This document shows, one piece after another, positions 43,640 through 52,030 of a stretch of 64,000 nt of DNA. The DNA is from Variovorax davisae (GTDB taxonomy: Bacteria; Pseudomonadota; Gammaproteobacteria; Burkholderiales; Burkholderiaceae_C): the NCBI RefSeq assembly GCF_030316845.1, contig NZ_JASZYS010000006.1, positions 1-64,000 on the forward strand, given 5' to 3'. Under the pieces are notes generated by a model that searched no databases, was not told the DNA's origin, and saw nothing but the letters and a program-made list of their open reading frames with translations. Each line of letters starts with the position of its first letter. Positions within the stretch are counted from its first letter, which is position 1. The position numbers and the translations under genes are program-made.

Positions 43640-44608
43640 ATGAAGACCACACAGAACCCCTCGCGCCGACACCTGATTGCGACCGGCGCTGCCGTCGCCA
43701 CAGGAACCCTCGCGTTCGGCATGCACGAAGCCGCCGGCGCAGCACCCCTCAACCGTTCGACCCAACCTCGGAGCCATTCCATGACAAGCAACACCATCAC
43801 CACCCCAGACGGCACGCAAATCTACTACAAGGACTGGGGCGACGGTCCGGTCGTCACCTTCTCCCACGGCTGGCCGCTCAATGCCGACGCATGGGATGGG
43901 CAGATGCACTTCCTGGCGCGCAACGGCTTCCGGGTCATCGCACACGACCGGCGCGGCCACGGCCGGTCGACCCAGTCGTCGTCGAACAACGACATGAACG
44001 GCTATGCCGACGACCTCGCCGTGCTCTTCAACGCGCTCGACCTGAAGAAGGTCACGATGGTCGGCCACTCGACCGGCGGCGGCGAGGTGGCCCGCTACAT
44101 CGGGCGCCACGGCTCCCAGCGCGTGGCCAAGGCCGTGCTCATCGGCGCGGTGCCGCCGATCATGGTGAAGTCCGCGGCGAACCCGGAAGGGCTGCCCATC
44201 GACGTGTTCGACGGGCTTCGCGCCGGCGTGGCCAGCGACCGCTCGCAGTTCTACAAGGAATTCGCCCTCCCGTTCTACGGCGTCAACCGCCCGGGCGCGA
44301 AGGTGTCGCAGGGCGTGCTCGACCAGTTCTGGCTCTGGAGCATGCAAGTCGGCCAGAAGAACGCCTACGAGTGCATCAAGGCCTTCTCCGAAACCGACTT
44401 CACGGAAGACCTGAAGAAGATCGACGTGCCGACCCTGATCATGCATGGCGAGGACGACCAGATCGTGCCCATCCACGATTCCGCGAAGAAATCCGTCCAG
44501 CTCATCAAGGGGGCCAAGGCGATCTACTACCCCGGCGCGCCGCACGGGCTCACGACCACGCTGCAAGACAAGGTGAATGCCGACCTGCTTGCATTCCTGA
44601 AGAGTTGA
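43640..44608 (+). CDS. Tat-exported chloroperoxidase-like alpha/beta hydrolase
   Basis: A 322-residue hydrolase with a twin-arginine-like signal ([17 protein letters not shown]) ending near AAGAAP. Core: [17 protein letters not shown], serine elbow [15 protein letters not shown], acid in HGEDDQIVP, histidine in APHGLTTT. It matches the cofactor-free haloperoxidase/perhydrolase group, which can oxidise halides via a peracid. GAGGAAACC-like CAGGAAACC precedes ATG 43640. It leads a run of detoxification genes extending to about 47.2 kb. Confidence 0.88.
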   Translation: MKTTQNPSRRHLIATGAAVATGTLAFGMHEAAGAAPLNRSTQPRSHSMTSNTITTPDGTQIYYKDWGDGPVVTFSHGWPLNADAWDGQMHFLARNGFRVIAHDRRGHGRSTQSSSNNDMNGYADDLAVLFNALDLKKVTMVGHSTGGGEVARYIGRHGSQRVAKAVLIGAVPPIMVKSAANPEGLPIDVFDGLRAGVASDRSQFYKEFALPFYGVNRPGAKVSQGVLDQFWLWSMQVGQKNAYECIKAFSETDFTEDLKKIDVPTLIMHGEDDQIVPIHDSAKKSVQLIKGAKAIYYPGAPHGLTTTLQDKVNADLLAFLKS

Positions 44609-44644
44609 GCCGCGAACAGGACCGACCGACCTCCATCTTGCACC

Positions 44645-45520
44645 ATGCTGAATCTATTGCTGCAAACCACGATCGAAGGTGATCCGGACGACTGGAACAT
44701 TGCGCGTTTCAGTCGCCTGGGTTCGTTCCTCTCGCAGCTGCACGACGACGACGGCCGGCCCGCCTTCCGGGTGACGGCGCGCGATCGCACGCCGCGCGCT
44801 GCTCCCGACCCCGTGCTTTCGAACCTGGATGAATCGGACTTCGACCAGCTCTGGCTCTTTGCCGTCGATACCGGCGACGGCCTGACGCCGGAGGATTGCG
44901 CGAGCATCAGCCGGTTCCGGCGTCGGGGCGGCGGCCTCATGGTCACGCGCGACCACATGGACCTGGGGAGTTCGATCTGCAACCTGAGCGGCGTCGGGGC
45001 CGCACATCACTTCCACAGCCGCAACTGCGAGCCCGATGCGGGCCGCCAGTGCGTCGACAACCCGTTCTCCTCGCATATCTCCTGGCCCAACTACCACTCG
45101 GGCGCGAACGGCGACTACCAGCGCATCCGCTCGGTCGGCAGCATCCATCCGGTGATGCGGGACAGGCGCTCGGCAACCGGCGTGATCCAGTACCTGCCCG
45201 CGCATCCGCACGAAGGCACCGTCAGTGCACCGCCCGGCGACTCGAGCGGCCGCGTCGTCATGGAAGGACAGAGCTCCGTGTCGGGCAGGCGCTACAACAT
45301 CGCAGTCGCGTTCGAACACTCCGAGCATGGCGGCCGGGCCATCGCGCAGTCGACCTTTCACCATTTTGCCGACTACAACTGGGATCCTTCGGCTGGCTGT
45401 CCTTCCTTTGTGACCGAGCCCGCCGGCGATGGGATCGTCCGCTTCTCCGAAGCGCTGCGCTCCACGAAGCAGTACGTACGCAACATCGCGTTCTGGCTCA
45501 ACGCAGAACAGCTCCCCTGA
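44645..45520 (+). CDS. ThuA-like conserved protein, uncertain
   Basis: A 291-residue protein beginning MLNLLLQTTIEGDPDDWNIA. The middle has FRRRGGGLMVTRDHMDLG, a SIHPVMRD segment and QSTFHHFADYNWD, which resemble the ThuA/glutamine-amidotransferase-like fold by pattern only. No catalytic triad is obvious and no signal peptide is present. The gene follows the chloroperoxidase-like gene by 36 bases and precedes the dienelactone hydrolase by nine, so it is part of that operon. Confidence 0.6.
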   Translation: MLNLLLQTTIEGDPDDWNIARFSRLGSFLSQLHDDDGRPAFRVTARDRTPRAAPDPVLSNLDESDFDQLWLFAVDTGDGLTPEDCASISRFRRRGGGLMVTRDHMDLGSSICNLSGVGAAHHFHSRNCEPDAGRQCVDNPFSSHISWPNYHSGANGDYQRIRSVGSIHPVMRDRRSATGVIQYLPAHPHEGTVSAPPGDSSGRVVMEGQSSVSGRRYNIAVAFEHSEHGGRAIAQSTFHHFADYNWDPSAGCPSFVTEPAGDGIVRFSEALRSTKQYVRNIAFWLNAEQLP

Positions 45521-45529
45521 GGAAGCACC

Positions 45530-46231
45530 ATGCACGACCCATTCCGGATCACCACCGCCGGGGGCAGCTTCACCGCGTACGTCGCCCGCCCGCAGAAGCT
45601 CCCGGCGCCGGCCATCGTCGTCGTTCACGAAGTCTTCGGCGTCAATGCCGACATGCGCCAGTCCTGCGATGAACTCGCGGCGCAAGGCTACCTGGCCATC
45701 TGCCCCGACCTGTTCTGGCGGATCGCACCGGGCGTCGAACTCTCCGACCGCACGGAGGCGGAACGCGCCCAAGGCCTCGCGCTGTACGACGCCTTCGACC
45801 TCGATGCCGGCGTGGACGACATCGTCGCCACCCTGCAGGCCGCTCGGGCCATGCCGGACGTCACCGGCAAGGTCGGCGTGGTCGGTTACTGCCTCGGCGG
45901 CCTCCTGGCCTTCCTCACGGTCGCCCGTGCGGATTGCGACGCAGCGGTGGCCTACTACCCCGGCAACGCCGACAGATATGCCCGGGAGGCGAGCCGGATT
46001 GCCAGCCCGCTGATCGTTCATCTCGCGGAAAAAGACGAGTACATCCCGACGGATGCGCAACGGGAGATTTCGTCTGCCTTGAAGGAATGCCCACAGGTGC
46101 AGGTCTACAGCTACCCAGGTCGTGGCCACGCCTTCGCCCGACACCTCGGCATCAGCTACGACGCCGAAGCGGCAGCCTTGGCCAACGGCAGGACTGCGGC
46201 TTTTCTGGCACTTCATTTGCAGAGGCTCTGA
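45530..46231 (+). CDS. Dienelactone hydrolase family protein
   Basis: A 233-residue cytoplasmic hydrolase with the dienelactone-hydrolase triad: cysteine nucleophile in VGYCLGGLLAF, aspartate in AEKDEYIP, histidine in GRGHAFARH. The typical ELFG(VN)-like loop appears as EVFGVNADMRQSC. In chloroaromatic pathways these enzymes open dienelactone, but many homologues act on other esters. GGAAG precedes the ATG. Third gene of the operon begun at 43640. Confidence 0.9.
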   Translation: MHDPFRITTAGGSFTAYVARPQKLPAPAIVVVHEVFGVNADMRQSCDELAAQGYLAICPDLFWRIAPGVELSDRTEAERAQGLALYDAFDLDAGVDDIVATLQAARAMPDVTGKVGVVGYCLGGLLAFLTVARADCDAAVAYYPGNADRYAREASRIASPLIVHLAEKDEYIPTDAQREISSALKECPQVQVYSYPGRGHAFARHLGISYDAEAAALANGRTAAFLALHLQRL

Positions 46232-46278
46232 GGCCACCGCAAAGTCTCCCTGTCTCACCACCCACCAAAGGAAACACC

Positions 46279-46737
46279 ATGAGCTCCCCCCGCCTTCCCT
46301 GGACCCAGATTGCCCCGAAACCGTACCAGGCCATGGCCAGCGTCGGCGCGGCCATTGCCAAGTCGACGTTGGGCCCCAAACTCACCGAGTTGGTGGTCAC
46401 GCGCGTCTCGCAGATCAACGGCTGTGCGTTCTGCCTCGACATGCATGCGCGTGAACTGCGTCGGCTCGGCGAAAGCTGGCAGCGCATCAACAGCGTCGCA
46501 ACTTGGCGCGAAGTGGATTTCTACGACAAGCGCGAGCGTGCCGCGCTGGACTGGGCCGAATCGCTCACGCGCATTTCCCTTCCGCATGGCGATCACGACA
46601 GCGCATTCGAGGCACTGAAATCGCAATTCGACGACCAGGAGATCGTGGAGCTGAGTTGGGCCATCGCGAACATCAACGCCTGGAACCGCATGGCCGTCGG
46701 CATGAAGGCACCGCCCTCCGATCAGCCGTTGAACTGA
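46279..46737 (+). CDS. AhpD/carboxymuconolactone-decarboxylase-like protein
   Basis: A 152-residue protein with the CxxC-H site QINGCAFCLDMHARELR. This is the alkylhydroperoxidase-like branch of the CMD family, which reduces peroxides through the paired cysteines. AAAGGA precedes ATG 46279. It probably ends the operon, followed by a broken OsmC-like gene. A paralogue lies at 49420. Confidence 0.9.
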   Translation: MSSPRLPWTQIAPKPYQAMASVGAAIAKSTLGPKLTELVVTRVSQINGCAFCLDMHARELRRLGESWQRINSVATWREVDFYDKRERAALDWAESLTRISLPHGDHDSAFEALKSQFDDQEIVELSWAIANINAWNRMAVGMKAPPSDQPLN

Positions 46738-46738
46738 G

Positions 46739-47206
46739 CGAAGTCAACCGACCGGCCGCTGCGGCGCGAGATGTCCACCCGCCGGCCATCCGTTCTCGGC
46801 GGATGCGGAGGCCGAGGAGACCGGACTGGGCAAGTTCCAGCTGGCGCCGCGCTCGGGCGGCTCGCGCTGGCTCGCGGACGAACCGGCGGCGGCGGGTGGA
46901 CTCGGTTCGGGCCCGACGCCCTACAACCTGTTGTCATCCGCGCTCGCCGCCTGCACCACCATGACGCTGCGCCACTACGCTGACAGCAAAGGTTGGCCCG
47001 TCACGCGCATCCTCACGGCGGTAAGCCATCGAAAGGACAAGTCAACCTCCCCGACCGATGTCTTCAGCCGGCAGGTGTCCATCGACGGCGCGATCACGCA
47101 GGAGCAACGCACACAGTTGCTGGGAGTGGCGCAGCGATGCCCTGTTCACCGCACGCTCGAGTCAGGCGTGCGGTTCGAGGCGGTGGAAAGCGAACCCCCA
47201 GCATGA
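46739..47206 (+). pseudogene. OsmC-family gene without a start codon
   Basis: The frame reads TGLGKFQLAPRSGGSRWLAD, then PTPYNLLSSALAACTTMTLR (with the first OsmC cysteine) and AQRCPVHRTLES (with the second), so the body is a nearly complete OsmC peroxidase-like domain. Upstream of residue about 30 the frame has no ATG or GTG, and a stop closes it at 46730. An ATG at 46771 is in another frame. A frameshift near 46800, or an unusual start, would explain this. Confidence 0.65.
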
Positions 47207-47254
47207 GCGCGTGATTGGTGCACCGCGGACAACACCGTGATCCATCGCACAGGC

Positions 47255-47284
47255 CTACCGCGCTGCACCACCTGATCCTACGAT
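47255..47284 (+). promoter_or_regulatory. Shared promoter-like motif, cupin gene
   Basis: CTACC at 47255, 17 bases, then CCTACGAT ending at 47284, 29 bases before ATG 47313. Confidence 0.72.
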
Positions 47285-47312
47285 TCATCGATCGCATCAA
47301 CGAAGGCAGACC

Positions 47313-47732
47313 ATGATCAGGATTTCAAGAAGCATCGGGCTGACGCTGCTGTTCGCCGCAGGCGCGGCGTTGGCACAACACACCGCTTCGCACCCCGCAC
47401 CCAAGGACGCCCAGGTGACCCCGCTCCTGACCCAGGAGATGAAGGACATCCCCGGCAAGGAAGTGCTGATGATCACTGTGGTCTACCCGCCGGGCGCCGC
47501 CGATCCGGTGCATCGCCACGATGCCCACAGTTTCGTGTATGTGCTCGAGGGTTCGATCGTGATGGGCGTGAAGGGTGGCAAGGAAGTCACGCTGAAGGCC
47601 GGCGACACCTTCTACGAAGGTCCCGATGACATCCATACCGTTGGCCGCAACGCGAGCAGAACAAAGCCTGCCAAGTTCGTCGTCACGCTCGTGAAGAACA
47701 AGGGCGCCGAGTTCTTCATTCCCGTGAAGTGA
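47313..47732 (+). CDS. Exported cupin protein
   Basis: A 139-residue protein with a signal peptide (ISRSIGLTLLFAAGAALAQ) and one cupin barrel. Metal-binding motif 1 is visible in DPVHRHDAHSFVYVLEG and motif 2 in GDTFYEGPDDIHTVGRN. The location is the periplasm. Similar proteins are annotated as cupin-domain or quercetinase-like without a proven role. Its promoter-like motif groups it with the hydrolases. Confidence 0.87.
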   Translation: MIRISRSIGLTLLFAAGAALAQHTASHPAPKDAQVTPLLTQEMKDIPGKEVLMITVVYPPGAADPVHRHDAHSFVYVLEGSIVMGVKGGKEVTLKAGDTFYEGPDDIHTVGRNASRTKPAKFVVTLVKNKGAEFFIPVK

Positions 47733-48025
47733 CCCACCGTTTGCTTTCCACCCGTCGCTACGAAGATGACGGGTGTCAGATCGCCGAGGCGGCTGTAATG
47801 AGGCGTGCACTTTCCGCCCGTTCGTGCATGGGACAGACTCACGTCGGCGCGGTGTCCCCGTGTAAATCCGACCAGCAACACGGCGACGCGACGGGTGGAA
47901 GGCATTCCTGCTTCCGGCTACCGGACGCTGACCGAACAAAGCGCGACAAACGCCTGCGGGCACCAAGGAGCAATTGCCATGATGATCTCTGCCTGCATCG
48001 CCCGTTCCCAGGCGAAGGTGCGTCT

Positions 48026-48283
48026 ATGACCGCCAACTGCACCCATCTGGACCAGGTCCGGCCGGTCACGCCGGGCACGGCCGGGTGCGAGGAATGCCTG
48101 CGTTCCGGCGGCCGCTGGGTGCACCTGCGCATGTGCCTCACCTGTGGCCATGTCGGATGCTGCGATTCGTCGCAGGGAAAGCACGCCACCGGACACTTCC
48201 ACGAAACCGGTCACGCCGTGATGCAGTCCGCGGAGCCCGGCGAGTCCTGGCGATGGTGCTATGTCGACCAGAAGCTGGTCTGA
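48026..48283 (+). CDS. UBP-type zinc-finger protein
   Basis: An 85-residue protein built as one ZnF-UBP domain: CEECLRSGGRWVHLRMCLTC, GHVGCCDSSQGKHATGHFHE and TGHAVMQSAEPGESWRWCY. These match the zinc ligands and aromatic pocket of the family that binds C-terminal glycine tails in eukaryotes. The bacterial role is unknown. GAAGGTG precedes ATG 48026. It lies 64 bases before the peroxiredoxin gene, on the same strand, and may share its transcript. Confidence 0.88.
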   Translation: MTANCTHLDQVRPVTPGTAGCEECLRSGGRWVHLRMCLTCGHVGCCDSSQGKHATGHFHETGHAVMQSAEPGESWRWCYVDQKLV

Positions 48284-48347
48284 GCGTCGAGTGCAAAGCG
48301 GTGGCGCGCCCCCGCAAAGTCAACCTCCCGCCGTTCGGAGCCCTTCC

Positions 48348-48983
48348 ATGTGCTCGCCACTTTCAGCCTTCGACCATAACGACGCTGCCGATGCGGTGTT
48401 CGACGCCACGGGCATCGGCGCACGCGCCAAGCGCGCAGGCGACCTTGCGCCCGACGCCATATTGCCGGATGCATCGGGCCGACCTGTTCGCCTGTCGGAC
48501 GAGTGGCGCAAGGGACCGCTCGTACTGGTCTTCTACCGCGGCGGATGGTGCAGCTACTGCAGCCTCCAGTTGAGGTCTTGGCACCAGCAAGCAGACGACC
48601 TGGCACGACTCGGTGCGACTCTTCTGGCGATCTCCCCGCAAACGCCCGACCATTCGAAGCGGACGGCCGAGGACAACCATTTCACCTTCACCGTGCTCAG
48701 CGATTCCAACCTCGAAGCCGCCAATGGCTTCGAACTGGCTTTTACGCTTCCGCCCGAACTCGTGAGTTTCTACGGTTCGGTGGGAACCGACATTCCCGTC
48801 CTGAATGGCAACGGCCTGTGGGTGCTGCCGGTTCCTGCGACGTACGTGATCGATGAAGACGGCCTCATACGGTTCGCCCACATCGAGGAGGATATTCGGA
48901 AGCGCGCCGAGCCGGGCGACGTGCTGCGCGTCATCGAAGACCTGGTCCGTACCCGCCGTCTTGCGGGGGAATGCGGCAGCTAG
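48348..48983 (+). CDS. AhpC/TSA-family peroxiredoxin
   Basis: A 211-residue thiol peroxidase. The active-site region is LVFYRGGWCSYCSLQL, giving a Cys-Ser-Tyr-Cys pair instead of the single peroxidatic cysteine of typical 2-Cys enzymes, as in the peroxiredoxin-like group of about 210 residues. It reduces peroxides with thiols. GGAG lies upstream of ATG 48348. Confidence 0.88.
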   Translation: MCSPLSAFDHNDAADAVFDATGIGARAKRAGDLAPDAILPDASGRPVRLSDEWRKGPLVLVFYRGGWCSYCSLQLRSWHQQADDLARLGATLLAISPQTPDHSKRTAEDNHFTFTVLSDSNLEAANGFELAFTLPPELVSFYGSVGTDIPVLNGNGLWVLPVPATYVIDEDGLIRFAHIEEDIRKRAEPGDVLRVIEDLVRTRRLAGECGS

Positions 48984-49316
48984 CGCCTGCCGATGGCGGC
49001 GTGCGAGTCGCCCGCCATGCCATGACGGGCGACTCGCGATCAATTCCGAGAGACTTGGGGTTTTAGTCGGGCGTTCCCTCGGGAACTGGCTTGCGGCGAT
49101 TTTTGGGCTTGCGTGCGTCGCGCGTCTGATGGCGCTTTTCAGCCGGCAACGGCGGCCGCATCGGTTCCGATCGTGTCGCCTGTCGATGAAGCGGCCAGAA
49201 GATTCCAGGGCGCTGACGCGCTGGCCTTCACTTTCGACGGGTGCCAGTTCGCAAGCATGCCGAGTCCCCGAGCGGATTGTTGCGCGATGGGCAACACCGT
49301 GGGGTCCCATGCATGG
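48984..49316. other. Intergenic stretch before the AhpD gene
   Basis: No gene found. A copy of the shared promoter-like motif follows at 49317. Confidence 0.4.
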
Positions 49317-49346
49317 CTACCGGCGGCGACCGCCAAAACCTACGCT
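49317..49346 (+). promoter_or_regulatory. Shared promoter-like motif, AhpD/NmrA pair
   Basis: CTACC at 49317, 17 bases, then CCTACGCT ending at 49346, 74 bases before ATG 49420. Confidence 0.7.
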
Positions 49347-49419
49347 ATGTCCTGTCCGCGCGATCTTCGCAAACGGGCTCTGAGTCCAGGCATCCCGCCA
49401 CCCATTCCAGGAGTTAGTC

Positions 49420-49899
49420 ATGACCCAACGCATCAACTATGTCGAACAATCGCCCGAGCTCTTCAAGAAGTTCGTCGAGTTCCTCAATGCCATCAAGGAA
49501 GGCGCGATCGAAGAGCCGATCCGCAATCTCGTTGCGATCCGCACTTCCCAGCTCAACGGCTGCACGTTCTGCCTCGACATGCACGTCAAGCAGGCCAAGA
49601 TCCAGGGCGAGCGCGAACTGCGCCTGTATCACCTGGCCGCATGGCGCGAATCGACACTGTTCATTCCGCGCGAGCGTGCGGCGCTGGCCTGGACCGAAGT
49701 GCTGACCAAGCTCCCGGAGCAAGGTGTGCCCGACGACATCTACGAGCGCGTCCGCACGCAGTTGTCGGAGAAAGAGATCTCCGACCTCACCTTTCTCATC
49801 ATGTCGACCAATGCATGGAGCCGCCTGAACATCGGCTTCAAGAGCGTGCCCGGCTCCTCGGACAAGGTCTTCGGCCTGGACAAGGCGAAGCTCGCCTGA
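49420..49899 (+). CDS. AhpD/carboxymuconolactone-decarboxylase-like protein
   Basis: A 159-residue paralogue of the protein at 46279 with the CxxC-H site QLNGCTFCLDMHVKQ. Expected to reduce peroxides through the cysteine pair. GGAG precedes ATG 49420. It starts a two-gene unit with an NmrA-like gene 66 bases on, ended by a terminator at 50732. Confidence 0.92.
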   Translation: MTQRINYVEQSPELFKKFVEFLNAIKEGAIEEPIRNLVAIRTSQLNGCTFCLDMHVKQAKIQGERELRLYHLAAWRESTLFIPRERAALAWTEVLTKLPEQGVPDDIYERVRTQLSEKEISDLTFLIMSTNAWSRLNIGFKSVPGSSDKVFGLDKAKLA

Positions 49900-49965
49900 T
49901 CCGCGTCGCCAGGACTCACCCTCGTCACCCATCCGGCCCTTTGCGGGGCCAACAGGAAAATCACC

Positions 49966-50721
49966 ATGAAGATCGTTGTCATCGGCGGCTCGGGCCTCAT
50001 CGGCTCGAAGGTCGTCATCAAGCTCCGCGAAGCCGGCCATGAGGTCGTGGCCGCATCGCCCGCGTCGGGCGTCAACACCATCACCGGCGAAGGCCTGGCC
50101 GAGGCCCTCCAGGGCACGCAGGTGGTGCTGGACGTGGCGAACTCACCTTCGTTCGAGGACAAGGCGGTGCTCGAATTCTTCGAAACCTCGGGGCGCAACC
50201 TTCTTGCCGCCGAGGCCGTGGCCGGTGTGAGGCACCACGTCGCGCTGTCGGTCGTCGGAACGGATCGCCTCTCGGAAAGTGGCTACTTCCGCGGCAAGAT
50301 CGCGCAAGAAAAGCTGATCCGTGAATCGAAGATTCCCTACACCATCGTCCATTCGACCCAGTTCTTCGAGTTTCTCGGCGGCATTGCGCAATCGGGCACC
50401 GACGGCGACACCGTGCGTCTCTCACCGGCCTTCGTGCAGCCGATCGCATCGGACGACGTCGCGGCCGCCGTGGCGGACTACACCCTGGGCAATCCGGTGA
50501 ATGGGGTGGTCGAGATCGCCGGCCCCGAGCGCGTGCGCCTGTCCGATCTTGTCCAGCGATTCCTTGGCAAGACCAATGATCCGCGCAAGGTCGTCCAGGA
50601 CGTGCACGCGCGCTACTTCGGTGCGGAACTGAAGGACGAAACGCTGGTGCCCGGCCCCAATCCGCGCATCGGCGCGCTCGGTTTCGACGCGTGGTTCGCG
50701 TTGCCCAAGCCGGCACACTGA
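49966..50721 (+). CDS. NmrA-like NAD(P)-binding protein
   Basis: A 251-residue protein with the glycine loop IGGSGLIGSKVV at the N-terminus, a central HHVALSVVGTDRL, and a late VQPIASDDVAAAVADYTLG. The layout is that of atypical extended SDRs of the NmrA kind, which sense NAD(P) or reduce quinone-like compounds. The usual SDR Tyr-Lys pair is not obvious. It lies after an AhpD-like gene, a frequent pairing in CMD-associated loci. Confidence 0.87.
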   Translation: MKIVVIGGSGLIGSKVVIKLREAGHEVVAASPASGVNTITGEGLAEALQGTQVVLDVANSPSFEDKAVLEFFETSGRNLLAAEAVAGVRHHVALSVVGTDRLSESGYFRGKIAQEKLIRESKIPYTIVHSTQFFEFLGGIAQSGTDGDTVRLSPAFVQPIASDDVAAAVADYTLGNPVNGVVEIAGPERVRLSDLVQRFLGKTNDPRKVVQDVHARYFGAELKDETLVPGPNPRIGALGFDAWFALPKPAH

Positions 50722-50731
50722 TCCGCAACCC

Positions 50732-50766
50732 CCCACGGCCGCATCAGGATGCGGCTGTGGGTTCTT
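50732..50766 (+). terminator. Rho-independent terminator after the NmrA gene
   Basis: CCCACGGCCGCA pairs with TGCGGCTGTGGG (one G-T pair) around a six-base loop, followed by TTCTT. It separates the AhpD/NmrA unit from the YceI gene. Confidence 0.75.
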
Positions 50767-50801
50767 GGCCCCAGGCCTTCCTCGTCATATCTCGGCAACA
50801 C

Positions 50802-51383
50802 ATGCCCGACAACCCCGTGCTTTCCACACTCGCCTCAACAAACCTGGCCGACGTCTGCCGCGGGCGCTACGTCGTTGATCCCGTGCACTCGCAGGTGCTG
50901 TTCAGCGTGTCGCACTTCGGCATCTCGACCTATTTCGGAGAATTCTCCGGGCCGTGCGGCACGCTCGACATTCCACTCTCTGAACACGACGGCACCACCC
51001 GGCTCGCGGTGTCCGTACCGGTAGCCAACGTGAAAACGACCAGCCGTATCCTGGACGACGAACTCAGGAGCCGCGACTGGCTGGATGGCGAGCAGTTTCC
51101 ATTGATTGCGTTCGACTTCGCGGCGCCTCTCTCTCTCGCCGCCAATTCGTTCCAGGTGGTCGGCGCGCTCGCCCTGCACGGCGTGACGCGCGACGTCACG
51201 TTCGACGTGAGCTTCGTCGGGGCCGGCATGAACCCGGCGAAGCAGGTCTACACGATCGGCTTCGACATCCAGGGCCGCATCCGCCGCAGCGACTACGGCG
51301 TGACTGCTTCGCTGCCGATGATCGGCGACGAGCTCCGTCTCGTCATCAGCACGGCTTTCGAACTCGAAGTCGCTGCCGCCTGA
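50802..51383 (+). CDS. YceI-family protein, cytoplasmic form
   Basis: A 193-residue protein with the lipocalin-like YceI barrel: GRYVVDPVHSQVLFSVSHFG, LRSRDWLDGEQFPLIAFDF and ALALHGVTRDVTFDVSF. Unlike the periplasmic YceI it has no signal peptide. The family binds isoprenoid-like ligands. The frame is open upstream; ATG 50802 fits the family. It begins a possible unit with ohr and the catalase gene. Confidence 0.87.
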   Translation: MPDNPVLSTLASTNLADVCRGRYVVDPVHSQVLFSVSHFGISTYFGEFSGPCGTLDIPLSEHDGTTRLAVSVPVANVKTTSRILDDELRSRDWLDGEQFPLIAFDFAAPLSLAANSFQVVGALALHGVTRDVTFDVSFVGAGMNPAKQVYTIGFDIQGRIRRSDYGVTASLPMIGDELRLVISTAFELEVAAA

Positions 51384-51421
51384 GCGCACCTTTCCCAAAA
51401 ACCACTGAACAGAAGCCTGGA

Positions 51422-51967
51422 ATGCCCACTCAGATCGATGCGGCCAGCGTCTGCGCAGCAACTGCAGCGCCATCCAGCCCGCTGCAGCCGCCCCCCGTCG
51501 CGCTGCTCGACAAGTACAAGGGGCAGGATTTCGAGCCGATCTATTCGACGGTCGTGACGGTGAGTGGTGGCGAGGCGGAACACGGACGTGCTTCGGGCGT
51601 GGCCCGATCCGACGACGGCAACCTGGACGTGAATCTGAGGCTCCCGACCGCGCTCGGCGGTGGCGGTGGTGGAACCAATCCGGAACAGCTGTTCGCAGCG
51701 GCCTACGCCGCGTGCTTCCACGGGGCATTGAACCTGTTGGCGGCGAAGAAGAGGATTCCCGTTCTCGCAGCCACCGTGCAGGTGTCCGTCGCCTTTGGCC
51801 GCGATCCTGTCGACGGGCTTTTCATGCTCACCGCCGATGTTCGTATCCACTTGCCTGACGTCGAAAGAAGTGTGGCCGAGGAGTTGGTGCGCAGTACGGA
51901 GAGATTCTGTCCGTACGCGAAGATGGCCCGAAACGGCATCACCGGCATCGTAGCGCTGGCGACTTAG
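51422..51967 (+). CDS. ohr: Organic hydroperoxide resistance protein
   Basis: A 181-residue Ohr/OsmC-fold peroxidase. Both reactive cysteines are present: AAYAACFHGALNLLA and TERFCPYAKMARNG. It reduces organic hydroperoxides using lipoyl-type thiols. About 35 extra residues at the N-terminus are proline/alanine-rich and probably disordered. No OhrR gene is adjacent. It is 38 bases after the YceI gene. Confidence 0.9.
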   Translation: MPTQIDAASVCAATAAPSSPLQPPPVALLDKYKGQDFEPIYSTVVTVSGGEAEHGRASGVARSDDGNLDVNLRLPTALGGGGGGTNPEQLFAAAYAACFHGALNLLAAKKRIPVLAATVQVSVAFGRDPVDGLFMLTADVRIHLPDVERSVAEELVRSTERFCPYAKMARNGITGIVALAT

Positions 51968-52030
51968 GAATACACATGCCGGCGCCACGTTTCGTTGGCG
52001 CTCCCTTCCCTGCGTTGAGAAAGTCCACGC

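Noticed and set aside
45091..45120. CTACC followed by CTA at a one-base-longer spacing in the ThuA-like gene
   Set aside because: Wrong spacing and inside a coding sequence; expected by chance.
47740..47800. CCCACC and GCTACGA words ahead of the UBP zinc-finger gene, similar to the shared motif
   Set aside because: The upstream half does not match CTACC and the spacing is off by one.
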